Shown here: positions 41,520 through 49,550 of the stretch, piece by piece | Layout of the letters: each line of letters starts with the position of its first letter | Position numbering within the stretch: position 1 is the first letter of the stretch | From: Burkholderiaceae bacterium | Lineage (GTDB): Bacteria; Pseudomonadota; Gammaproteobacteria; Burkholderiales; Burkholderiaceae_D | Direction of reading: 5' to 3' | DNA: 64,000 bases | Assembly (NCBI GenBank): GCA_030158675.1 | Contig: JAOASL010000040.1 | Coordinates: 261,249 to 325,248 of the forward strand | Translations under genes and position numbers: made by a program | Notes under the pieces: generated by a model | What the model saw: the letters and a program-made list of their open reading frames with translations, nothing else | Told to the model about the DNA's origin: nothing | Databases searched by the model: none

Positions 41520-44204
41520 CTAAGCAACCGCCCTGCTACGGTCCAGCGCCACCATGCCCGTCGCGACAATGTCCGGTACGGCGTCTGGCGTCAACGGCGC
41601 GCCGATAAATTCACCCTGCACCTCATCGCAGCCCAGCTGCTGCAACAGCGCCAGCTGCGACGGCGTCGCCACACCTTCGGCGACCACTCGCGTCTTCAGC
41701 GCCTTCGCCATCGCGATGATCGCGCGATACAGCGGCTCGACCCCGGGCTCCTTCATCAGCAGCTCAGTAAATCCCTTGTCGATTTTCAACGTATTGAATT
41801 TCAGATGGAGCAGCTGCGACAGTGCCGAATGTCCGCTGCCAAAGTCATCGACCGCAAGCCGCACGCCGAGTGCGCGCAGCGCATCGAGTTCCTCCAGGAT
41901 CGTTCCGTGCCGGTCGACGATGGCCGCTTCGGTGATCTCAATCTCCAGCTGGCGCGGTGGAATACCATAGGTGTCCAGCAGCGTGCGCAGCCGCGCGGCG
42001 AAGTGCCCGGTGCGTAGCTGCGCGGCGGATACATTGAACGATACCGGCAAATCGAATCCCGGCCGGTCGCGCCAGTCGGCCAGCTGCGTGAGTAGCAGCT
42101 GCGTCACATGATCATCCAGTGCCGTGCTCAGCGCGGCGTCGCTGGCCATGCCGATGAAATCGGCGCGCCGCAGCAGCCCGCGCTGCGGATGCTGCCAGTA
42201 CACCAGCGCCTCGAAGCCCTGCAGTTGCCCGCTGCGCGCATCAACGCGTGGGTGGTAATGCAGCATCAACTCATTGCGCGCGATTGCGCCGCGCAATGCT
42301 TCCTCCACACCGAGGCGCTCAAACAGCGCGTTCGACATCTGCGGGTCGTACAGCTTGAGCTGCGCACGCCCATCGGCTTTCGCCGCGTACATCGCCACAT
42401 CAGCGTTCTTCAGCAAGGTCTCCGGCGTCATGCCATCGGTCGGGTAAATGCTGGCGCCGATCGACCCACTGACCTTCACCGCTGCCGTGCCTAGCGTTGC
42501 GAAAGGCTCGCTCAGTACCTGCAGGATTTTCTGCGCCACCTGCGTCACCACTGCCGGCGTGACCACCTGCTCAAGCACTACGGTGAACTCGTCACCGCCG
42601 AGCCGCGCGACCTGATCGCTCGAGCGCACGGCCTGGCGCAAGCGCCCGGCCGCCTCGACCAACAGCTTGTCGCCCTTGTCGTGGCCCAGCGTGTCATTGA
42701 CCATCTTGAAATTATCAAGATCGATGAACAGCAAAGCCATCTGCGAATGGCTGCGCTGCGCGCGGTCGATCGCAATCGGCAACTGATGCATCAGCCAGTG
42801 GCGGTTCGGCAGCCCGGTCAGCGCATCGTTGTTGGCGAGTCGGTTCAACTCTTCCTGATGAGCCTTCAATGCTGAAATATCGCGCAGCGTAAAAGCGATG
42901 CCAGCGCCGCTGTGCATCAGGCGACGATAGACCCAGGAGGCACGCAGCTGCGTTCCGGGCGGCACCCGATACTCGTCTTCGATGACGCCGAAACGGATGG
43001 TGCGCTCGCAGGCCTCGCGCAGGCTCGCATACAAGACCGGCGCCAGCAGATCCGCGGCGCGCGCACCGACGAGGCTGTCGCGGCTGACGTCCAGCATCAT
43101 CGCACCGCGCTCATTGCAGTCCTCGACCAGCAGCTCCGTAATGGCACCCGATTCAGAAATGACCGGCCGCAGCATGTAATAGCCTTCGTTGGCCGCGTCG
43201 GTGGCGAGACGGTAAGTGCGCCGCACCTCTTCTTCCGCCAGCCGGCGCGCTCCGGCGGTGGCGATGCCCGACATGATCGCCGCACCGACGGCCAGCAAAG
43301 CAAAGGTTGCCAGTGCGGCGACTGTGCGAAAAGTCGTTGCCGTCGATTGAAATTCAGTCAGCGCGGCAGCGCCGGACATGCCGGCCACAGCCACCAGCGG
43401 CAATTGAGAATGCTTGCGCCACGCGATCAGGCGCGGTTGGCCGTCAGCGAAACGTTCGCCCGCCTCGAAGCGGATGCCGCTGGCGGACGTGAATACCGGA
43501 TTTCTCAAGTCGGGCAATTGATCCGGCCCGATCGGGCTGCGCTTCGTCATCAGCAACGGACCATCGAGCAGGTGCAGGGAAACAAAATCGCCGGGCGCGA
43601 TGACCGAGTTGTCCTGAAAGGATTCAAGAAAGTTCGGCAGCGCCGAGAAGATCAGCACGCCACCGAAGGACCCATCGGGCCGGTTCAGCCGGCGACTGAA
43701 TCGCACCACGCTATCGCCGACTAGCGGCGCATACGACACCGGACTGACCAGCCAGCCCGCGCAACAACCGTCACGCAAGGCCTCGAAAAAATCCAGACGC
43801 GGTATCGAATTCACTTTCGGCGCGAACGACGCGGCCACCACACGCGCCTGCTCATCCAGGATCGCCACATACAAGGTGCGCTGACTCGACAGCAATCCGG
43901 TCAGGCTGTCACGCAAATTAACCGACTGCGGCGAGCTGGCCCATTGACGCATGATCAGCTCGGCCACCTGCGTCATCCGATCGGTCAGGTCTTCGAGCTG
44001 TACGGCATAAGAGGTCGCGCGTGCCGTCGCTTGCGCCTCGATCAGAGCATGCGCTGCTTCCTGCTTTTCTTCCAGACTGCGTTCGACGCTGAGCCATAGC
44101 AGGCTGAGCAGGGAGAGCAGTATCACTACCCCGAAAAATAGCGACAGCCTTCGGGCACGCAGCGCGAGCACGTAGTTTCGGTATCTCGAAGGAAGCCAGT
44201 CCAC
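41520..44204 (-). CDS. Membrane GGDEF/EAL c-di-GMP protein, paralogue 3
   Basis: An 894-residue protein of the same family as the other two: helix (about 20-40), periplasmic sensor with C147-C148 in GCCAG, second helix, PAS-like domain, GGDEF with RSSD inhibitory site, EAL. The EAL part deviates: EALVYW instead of EALxRW, and AEGVAT instead of AEGVET, so phosphodiesterase activity may be weak or lost. The start is uncertain: GTG 44204 is favoured because TTG 44288 lies in a likely promoter (TTGCTA, 15 bases, TATAGA). Neither has a good ribosome-binding site. Confidence 0.87.
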   Translation of the reverse strand: MDWLPSRYRNYVLALRARRLSLFFGVVILLSLLSLLWLSVERSLEEKQEAAHALIEAQATARATSYAVQLEDLTDRMTQVAELIMRQWASSPQSVNLRDSLTGLLSSQRTLYVAILDEQARVVAASFAPKVNSIPRLDFFEALRDGCCAGWLVSPVSYAPLVGDSVVRFSRRLNRPDGSFGGVLIFSALPNFLESFQDNSVIAPGDFVSLHLLDGPLLMTKRSPIGPDQLPDLRNPVFTSASGIRFEAGERFADGQPRLIAWRKHSQLPLVAVAGMSGAAALTEFQSTATTFRTVAALATFALLAVGAAIMSGIATAGARRLAEEEVRRTYRLATDAANEGYYMLRPVISESGAITELLVEDCNERGAMMLDVSRDSLVGARAADLLAPVLYASLREACERTIRFGVIEDEYRVPPGTQLRASWVYRRLMHSGAGIAFTLRDISALKAHQEELNRLANNDALTGLPNRHWLMHQLPIAIDRAQRSHSQMALLFIDLDNFKMVNDTLGHDKGDKLLVEAAGRLRQAVRSSDQVARLGGDEFTVVLEQVVTPAVVTQVAQKILQVLSEPFATLGTAAVKVSGSIGASIYPTDGMTPETLLKNADVAMYAAKADGRAQLKLYDPQMSNALFERLGVEEALRGAIARNELMLHYHPRVDARSGQLQGFEALVYWQHPQRGLLRRADFIGMASDAALSTALDDHVTQLLLTQLADWRDRPGFDLPVSFNVSAAQLRTGHFAARLRTLLDTYGIPPRQLEIEITEAAIVDRHGTILEELDALRALGVRLAVDDFGSGHSALSQLLHLKFNTLKIDKGFTELLMKEPGVEPLYRAIIAMAKALKTRVVAEGVATPSQLALLQQLGCDEVQGEFIGAPLTPDAVPDIVATGMVALDRSRAVA

Positions 44205-44550
44205 GTTGAATATCGTTAACCGAAAGCCGGATAAATGTTCAGAGGAAGTTCTTACAGAGAATCTATAAGAAACATTAATTTTTAGCAATTATGTCAGCAT
44301 AATTTCATCAGTTGCCAAGTGGAATGGGATTATTTCTCTGAAAATAGAACAGGAAAAACCGGAATGATTTCCGGAGTTCAATTTTTAAACAGTTAGTTCC
44401 AAAATAGAAACATTGCTGCATTTTAGAAACTTATCTTCCGGCAATATCGGCGGCAGGCGTTCAATAAAATCTTACAAGTGAATTTCCGCAACGCCGCTTT
44501 GCCGTGGCCATACCCATAGCGGAATATCGCGAACCACAATTCGCAGCAGC
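44205..44550. other. A/T-rich intergenic region upstream of GGDEF/EAL paralogue 3
   Basis: About 346 bases, markedly richer in A/T than its surroundings. A possible sigma-70 promoter for the paralogue is TTGCTA with TATAGA on the minus strand near 44288-44262. A short GCGAA/TTCGC repeat (44529-44544) follows the HIT gene stop. No gene was recognised. Confidence 0.45.
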
Positions 44551-45006
44551 TCAGTCCCTGAGCTGATCCACCATCGCGGCGCGCAGGCGCTGCGCATGCT
44601 GCTCCAGCAGTTGGCGCGACGGATGCTTGCGCGGCCAGGTCAGCCCAACGCCGTCGCCCGGATGGCGCGGCAACACATGCAGATGAAAATGGAATACCGT
44701 CTGTTCGCCGGCGTGGCCATTCATCTGGTAAAGCGAGATACCCGGCGGATCAAACGCGGTGCGCGCCGCCAGCGCCAGCCGCTGCGCGGTGCGCATCACA
44801 GCAGCGGCCTCGTCGGGCGTGGCTTCAAGCAGGTCGGCCGCATGGCGTTTCACGGCCACCAGCACATGACCCGGGTTCACCTGACTGATATCCATGAAGG
44901 CCAGCGTCAAGTCATCTTCGAAGACGCGGGTCGCCGGAATATCGCCCTTCACCAGGCGACAAAAAATGCAGTCATCCGCCGACGGCGGACTGATCGATTG
45001 CGGCAT
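44551..45006 (-). CDS. HIT family hydrolase
   Basis: A 151-residue histidine-triad protein. C13 and C16 (DDCIFCRLVKGDIPATRVFED) are in the zinc-binding position, the core has NPGHVLVAVKRH, and the catalytic triad is H106-F-H108-L-H110. HIT proteins split nucleotide-phosphoramidate or dinucleotide bonds; the substrate here is unknown. It lies 102 bases after the small membrane gene on the same strand. Confidence 0.92.
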   Translation of the reverse strand: MPQSISPPSADDCIFCRLVKGDIPATRVFEDDLTLAFMDISQVNPGHVLVAVKRHAADLLEATPDEAAAVMRTAQRLALAARTAFDPPGISLYQMNGHAGEQTVFHFHLHVLPRHPGDGVGLTWPRKHPSRQLLEQHAQRLRAAMVDQLRD

Positions 45007-45108
45007 TCGGAATCCTCTGCATGGGTAAAGAAGCGCCGCATACCGCGGCGCGCGCCAAGGATAGCGCAGGCAGCGGCAAGAACGCCGCCGCAGTAACTGG
45101 CCGGACGG

Positions 45109-45315
45109 TTACGTCCGCATCAAAAAGAGGATCATCATCTGCGCCAGATAGAAGGCTACCAGCACGACAATCGTCAGCAGGAAGCTCTTGCCGAAATCGA
45201 CCCGGAGCAGCACCTTGCCGACCGTGCCGGTAAGCACTGCGGACGCGACGACGCTATACAGTGGCAACGAGGCCGTCGCCACGGTGAGGAAGGTATGATC
45301 ATTGAGCAGCGACAT
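45109..45315 (-). CDS. Small two-helix membrane protein B
   Basis: A 68-residue protein with two membrane segments (about 12-32 and 42-66) joined by a short basic loop (GKVLLRVDFGKS). It is similar in size and layout to the gene 44 bases upstream: a small-residue helix, an Arg-containing loop, then K-S-hydrophobic. There is no strong ribosome-binding site, so translation may depend on the upstream gene. No family was recognised. Confidence 0.6.
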   Translation of the reverse strand: MSLLNDHTFLTVATASLPLYSVVASAVLTGTVGKVLLRVDFGKSFLLTIVVLVAFYLAQMMILFLMRT

Positions 45316-45359
45316 GGATTCGATGGCTTAGACGGACAGTTGGATGGCGCAAACAACCT

Positions 45360-45572
45360 TCATGACATGAGCACCTTCATAGCCAGCGCATACACGCCCT
45401 GATACGCAAGGATCGCGACAATCCCGAGCACCAGACTCTTATGCAGCGGCACGCCTATCCCCGTTCGCGCCACCATGCTGCCGCCCACCACGGCCAGCAG
45501 GGCACCGAACACCGCCATACCCGTCATCGCACTGCTAACGATTTCCGGCGTATTCCCGAATAATTGGTACAC
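45360..45572 (-). CDS. Small two-helix membrane protein A
   Basis: A 70-residue protein starting at GTG with AGAGGA five bases upstream. Two membrane segments (about 13-34 and 45-68) flank a basic loop (ARTGIGVPLHKS). With the following gene it forms a pair that looks duplicated. Such paired small membrane proteins can form heteromeric complexes, but no function is claimed. Confidence 0.62.
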   Translation of the reverse strand: MYQLFGNTPEIVSSAMTGMAVFGALLAVVGGSMVARTGIGVPLHKSLVLGIVAILAYQGVYALAMKVLMS

Positions 45573-45959
45573 AAGTTCCTCTGGGAAAATATTGTGCTGA
45601 TTATCTTTTTTACTGAGTGTTTACGATAATCAATTTATTCAGGGCATTATTTGCGTAAACGCAAATAGTTCTTCATAAACAAAAATGCCCGCCGATGCCT
45701 CCCGGATCGGCGGGCAAACTGCCAGTGAAAACTCACCACTGACGACGGTGGATGAAAAACTCCACCGCCCGTATGGCCGTCCGTAGCGTCGGCGCTGTCG
45801 TTGGTGTCAGCTGTTGTTGGTGTCTGTTGCGGGTGCGGTGCGGGACGGCGTCTGACGACAGCCACCCCGTCTTCGCGGTCAGCGCATCCGTTGAGCGCGA
45901 AGAGCCGTCGGGGCCCACCTTCGACACGATGATCCGCAAGGCCTGGTTGAGTCGTGCCT
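45573..45959. other. Intergenic region with terminator and inverted repeats
   Basis: A 387-base stretch with no convincing gene; the open frames here have no coding character. It holds the promoter side of the small membrane pair (45573-45670, A/T-rich), an inverted repeat ATTTGCG-TAAA-CGCAAAT (45649-45666) and a second GTTTACG copy (45619-45625), and a terminator at 45681-45716. The stretch 45717-45959 is unexplained; it could be a degraded gene or the untranslated tail of the catabolic operon. Confidence 0.5.
45681..45716 (-). terminator. Rho-independent terminator
   Basis: Perfect 11-bp arms (TGCCCGCCGAT 45686-45696, ATCGGCGGGCA 45706-45716) followed on the minus strand by TTTTT. It is about 245 bases past the last recognised gene of the catabolic operon. 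Confidence 0.8.
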
Positions 45960-46355
45960 TTATGCGTTGATCAGGCGGATAAGCGCCTGATCAAGACGCT
46001 GGTTTTCGACAAGGCCGAGCGCACGCGCGGCATCGTTCAGATGTGAGATCACGCCGTGGTCCCACATGTCCTGCGAGTCGCCGATGCGCGCGCTCAGGTG
46101 CGACACCGTGCCGCCGGCGATGGCGTGCTCCTGCAGCATCTGCAGCGCGGCGATGCCGGCGCTCTCCTTGCCCACGCCGGCGTCATTGAAAAACACCGCC
46201 TTCAGCGGCACCCCGAGCGCAAACTCGCCCGAGCTGCTGCCGCCGTGCGAGCCTGACACCACGACTTGTCCTTTGTCTTCGTTCGACACCTTGGTGATCG
46301 AATCCATCAGGATCACCTTGCCCAGTTCACCCCGGGCTACCTGCTGCTTCAACAT
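45960..46355 (-). CDS. Conserved-looking protein of unknown function
   Basis: A 131-residue cytoplasmic protein I do not recognise. It starts MLKQQVARGELGKVILMDSITKVSNEDKGQVVVSGSHGG, with a glycine-rich GSHGGSSSGEFALG turn, then VFFNDAGVGKESAGIAAL and AGTVSHLSARIGDSQDMWDHGVISHLN. The many conserved-type Gly, Asp and His residues suggest a real enzyme or binding protein. AAGGAG lies 9 bases before the ATG. It is the last gene of the catabolic run. Confidence 0.7.
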   Translation of the reverse strand: MLKQQVARGELGKVILMDSITKVSNEDKGQVVVSGSHGGSSSGEFALGVPLKAVFFNDAGVGKESAGIAALQMLQEHAIAGGTVSHLSARIGDSQDMWDHGVISHLNDAARALGLVENQRLDQALIRLINA

Positions 46356-46498
46356 AGCGCTGCTCCTTGCCGTTTCTGTTGACGCTTGCTCAGGATTCGA
46401 CCTGAGTGATCATGCGGATGCTCTCCTCGATGGCGGCCGGTGCCGATAAAGCCGATTTTCAGCTGGCCGATCCTGGCGAGATCGACAGCGACGCTCAT
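46349..46498 (-). pseudogene. Possible remnant of a Rossmann-fold dehydrogenase gene
   Basis: The ATG at 46498 overlaps the EthD stop (ATGA), as for a translationally coupled gene. The frame reads MSVAVDLARIGQLKIGFIGTG and then a basic, non-protein-like tail, ending after 49 codons. KIGFIGTG is the start of a typical NAD(P)-binding domain. From that point another frame reads AAIEESIRMITQVES and stops. A large internal deletion with a frame change would explain this; a real 49-residue protein is the alternative. Confidence 0.4.
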
Positions 46499-46818
46499 AG
46501 CATTGCGTATTCGTTCACCACGAGCGGATGGATGCTGTCGACGAAGTTTGGCAGGTCAGCCAGCAGGGTCTTGCCTTCCGGGCTCTCGAGCGAGGCCTTG
46601 AGCGCGTCGGCCGAGTCGAACCAGAGTTCCGAGAAGCCTTCGTAGCCGAACGATTCGATCTGCTCCGGCGACACCAGGTTCACCGAGTAACGCCGCATGT
46701 TCGGCAATTTCTTGCACAGCTCGGCGTGCACGGTCAGCCAGTGCTGCGTGAACTGTTCATAGGTCATGTCTTTGCGGCGCTTGACCAGGCCGATGCGTTT
46801 GACGCTTGTGGGTTTCAT
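46495..46818 (-). CDS. EthD-domain protein
   Basis: A 107-residue dimeric alpha/beta-barrel-type protein. It opens VKRIGLVKRRKDMTYEQFTQHWLTVHAELCKKLPNMRRYSVN, with the conserved HW-x-HA of EthD proteins, and continues FGYEGFSELWFDSADALKASLESPEG. Family members occur in catabolic operons and a few act as small dehydratases, decarboxylases or monooxygenase-like enzymes. Its ATG overlaps the dehydratase stop, so it is co-translated. Confidence 0.85.
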   Translation of the reverse strand: MKPTSVKRIGLVKRRKDMTYEQFTQHWLTVHAELCKKLPNMRRYSVNLVSPEQIESFGYEGFSELWFDSADALKASLESPEGKTLLADLPNFVDSIHPLVVNEYAML

Positions 46819-48569
46819 GTCGTTTCCTTTGCTTGGGTTGAATGGAAAGTGGAATAAACAGGTGCCTGCGCGCTGGCCGACGTGACGGCGCCCTGCGATG
46901 CATCGGTCACCAGGCGCGCGAACTTTGCCAGCACGCCATCGGTATAACGCGGCAGTGGCGGTGTCCAGCCCTTCAGCCGCTCGCGCAGCTCGTCGTCGGA
47001 TACCTCGGCGTGCAGCCGGCGGTTCTCGACATCGATCTCAATCAGGTCGCCGTCGCGCAGCACGGCAATGGCGCCACCGTCGACGGCCTCGGGCACGATG
47101 TGGCCGATCACGAAACCGTGCGATGCGCCAGAGAAGCGACCGTCGGTCATCAACGCGACCGAGTCGCCCAGACCGGCGCCCTGCAGCGCACCGGTCACCA
47201 GCTGCATCTCGCGCATGCCAGGACCGCCGCGCGGACCTTCATTGCGCAGCACCATTACATCGTTCGGCCGGATCGTGCCGGCCTTGATCGCAGCGAACGC
47301 GGCTTCCTCGGTTTCGAACACGCGTGCCGGGCCGCGATGCAGGATCTTCTTCTGACCGCCGAGCTTGATCACGCAACCGCCCGGCGCGACATTGCCGCGC
47401 AGGATGGCCAGACCGCCCTCCGGCTTGACCGGCGCTGTCACCGGACGAATCACTTCCTGCCCGGCCCGCTCGATGGCGCGCTGCGCTTCTTCGCCCAAGG
47501 TGCGACCCGATACCGTCAGTGCGTCCGAGTGCAACAGGCCGCCCTCGTGCAGGTGCCTGGCTACCAGCGGCATGCCGCCAGCCTCGTACATCTCGGGCGC
47601 CGTAAAGCGGCCCCACGGACGCATGTCGGCCAGCACTGGCGTGTTGCGCGAGATGCGATCGAAATCTTCCAGTGCGAGCGGCACGCCGAATTCGCGTGCG
47701 ATCGCCAACAGGTGCAAGACCGCATTGGTCGAGCCGCCGGTCGCCACGACGCCGGCGATCGCGTTCTCGAAACTCTCGCGCGTGACAATGTCGCGCGGCG
47801 TAACGCCCGCACGCACCAGCTCCATCACCAGGCGGCCACAGTCGAACGCCACATCGCCCTTGGTCGGATCGACAGCCGGAATGTCATTGAAGCCCATCGG
47901 CGAGATGCCCAGCATTGCGCTGGCAGTCGCCATCGTATTCGCGGTGAACTGGCCGCCACAGGCGCCGGCGCCCGGACACGCATGATTCTCGACGTCGAGC
48001 AGCTCGTCGGCGCCGATACGGCCGGCGTTGAACGCACCGACCGCTTCATAGATTTCCTGGATGGTCAGCTTGCGGCCCTCGAACAGGGTCGACGGCTTGG
48101 TGCATTTGCCGGACAGGATCGAGCCGCTGTAGAAAGACAGTCCTGGTACGTTCACGCGGCCAAGCGCCATCGCCATTGCCGGAATGGTCTTGTCACAGCC
48201 GGAGATGGTGACCAGGCCGTCGAGCATGTGGCCGCGCGCGACCAGCTCGACCGAGTCGGCAATCAGTTCGCGGCTGACCAGCGAGGTCTTCATGCCCTCG
48301 GTGCCGGTAGTGATGCCGTCGTTGATGGCGACGGTATTGATCTCCAGCGGCGTGCCGCCGGCGGCACGGATGCCGGCCATCACGCGCTGCGCCAGCTCAC
48401 GGTGATTCAGGTTGCACGGCATCGTGCCGATCCAGCAGTGGGCGACGCCGATCTGCGGCTTTTTCAAGTCGTCGTCGGTAAAGCCGGCAGCTTTCATCAT
48501 CCCGCGCGCGACGGCGCGGTCAGGACCGTCGAGCAGCGCGCTGCTCTTGTGCCTGGGGTTGGCTGACAT
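46815..48569 (-). CDS. IlvD/Edd family dehydratase
   Basis: A 584-residue Fe-S dehydratase. Cluster and metal motifs: HCWIGTMPCN, TISGCDKTIPAMAMAL and GACGGQFTANTMATA; substrate-loop motifs: TDGRFSGASHGFVIGH. The similarity fits dihydroxy-acid dehydratase (valine/isoleucine synthesis), but it sits in a catabolic-looking operon with a dehalogenase-like hydrolase and a GntR regulator, so it may act on a sugar acid or hydroxy acid instead. The ATG at 48569 is favoured over 48590. It is co-translated with the EthD gene. Confidence 0.88.
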   Translation of the reverse strand: MSANPRHKSSALLDGPDRAVARGMMKAAGFTDDDLKKPQIGVAHCWIGTMPCNLNHRELAQRVMAGIRAAGGTPLEINTVAINDGITTGTEGMKTSLVSRELIADSVELVARGHMLDGLVTISGCDKTIPAMAMALGRVNVPGLSFYSGSILSGKCTKPSTLFEGRKLTIQEIYEAVGAFNAGRIGADELLDVENHACPGAGACGGQFTANTMATASAMLGISPMGFNDIPAVDPTKGDVAFDCGRLVMELVRAGVTPRDIVTRESFENAIAGVVATGGSTNAVLHLLAIAREFGVPLALEDFDRISRNTPVLADMRPWGRFTAPEMYEAGGMPLVARHLHEGGLLHSDALTVSGRTLGEEAQRAIERAGQEVIRPVTAPVKPEGGLAILRGNVAPGGCVIKLGGQKKILHRGPARVFETEEAAFAAIKAGTIRPNDVMVLRNEGPRGGPGMREMQLVTGALQGAGLGDSVALMTDGRFSGASHGFVIGHIVPEAVDGGAIAVLRDGDLIEIDVENRRLHAEVSDDELRERLKGWTPPLPRYTDGVLAKFARLVTDASQGAVTSASAQAPVYSTFHSTQAKETT

Positions 48570-48586
48570 GGTTTCTCCGTCTTGCG

Positions 48587-49474
48587 TCACAGCGGGTACT
48601 GAGCGATGAAGCGACGGATTTCCCTGAGCGTCTCGGCCGGTTTTTCTTCAGGGATGAAGTGACCGCAGTCGAGCGTCTTGCCGCGCACGTCGCTGGCCAC
48701 TTCGCGCCAGTCATCGAGACAGTTGAACAGCCGGTTGATCACGCCATGCTTGCCCCACAGCGCCAGCACCGGCATCTTCAGTTTGCGACGGCGGTCCTTG
48801 CGGTCATGCTCGAGGTCAATGGTGCCGGCGGCGCGATAGTCTTCGCAGCTCGCGTGGACTGCCTTCGGATCCGCGAAGGCCTTCACATACTCGGCCAACG
48901 CTTCCTTCGAGAAGGCCGACAGGTCCGGCTCCGAACGGCCGACCATGCCGAGCACGTTGAACGGCACGATCCCCTGCAGCATCTTCTCCGGCAGCGGCGC
49001 CGGTTGCAACATCTGGAACCAGTGGTAATAGGCGGTCGCGAACTTCAGATCGGTACTCTCGAACATTTTCAGCGTCGGCGAAATGTCGAGCACGGTCAGC
49101 GACTGCACGCGCTCGCCGTGGTCCCTTGCGAGACGGTGGCTGACGCGCGCGCCACGGTCATGACCGACCAGATGGAAGCGCGTGTGGCCGAGCTTTTCCA
49201 TCACCTCGACCATGTCCAGCGCCATCTCGCGCTTCGAATAATTCGAATGATCCGGCAAGCCCTTCGGCTTGGACGATCCGCCGTAGCCGCGCAGGTCGGC
49301 GCAGACGACCGTATATTCCTTCGCCAGTTCGGGCGCGATCTGATGCCAGCACGCCATGGTCTGCGGGTAGCCGTGCAGCAGCAGCACCGGCTCGCCCTGG
49401 CCTGCGGTGACGACATTGATGGTGGCGCCGCTGGTGCGGATGCGCTTCTGCCTGAATCCGGGGAATAGGGACAT
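48587..49474 (-). CDS. Haloacetate (fluoroacetate) dehalogenase-like alpha/beta hydrolase
   Basis: A 295-residue alpha/beta hydrolase. Every active-site residue known from fluoroacetate dehalogenase appears in order: nucleophile D106 with carboxylate-binding R107 and R110 (GHDRGARVSHR), D130, halide-pocket H151-W152 and Y213, and catalytic H272. The spacing from the R. palustris enzyme is a constant four residues up to W152. Members also act on other small 2-substituted acids, so the natural substrate is open. It leads the operon, 17 bases before the dehydratase gene. The ATG is 49474. Confidence 0.85.
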   Translation of the reverse strand: MSLFPGFRQKRIRTSGATINVVTAGQGEPVLLLHGYPQTMACWHQIAPELAKEYTVVCADLRGYGGSSKPKGLPDHSNYSKREMALDMVEVMEKLGHTRFHLVGHDRGARVSHRLARDHGERVQSLTVLDISPTLKMFESTDLKFATAYYHWFQMLQPAPLPEKMLQGIVPFNVLGMVGRSEPDLSAFSKEALAEYVKAFADPKAVHASCEDYRAAGTIDLEHDRKDRRRKLKMPVLALWGKHGVINRLFNCLDDWREVASDVRGKTLDCGHFIPEEKPAETLREIRRFIAQYPL

Positions 49475-49550
49475 TGGGGTGATCTCCGTTATTTTTTGTC
49501 TGTCGTGGTTTGGAAAAGTCGGACGCCAGTGGCTGAGCACAAGGCTCGAG

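Noticed and set aside
45733-45970. Short genes in the 45.7-45.97 kb region
   Set aside because: Both strands have open frames but neither has a plausible start region or domain; one could be a degraded gene, which cannot be shown from the sequence alone.
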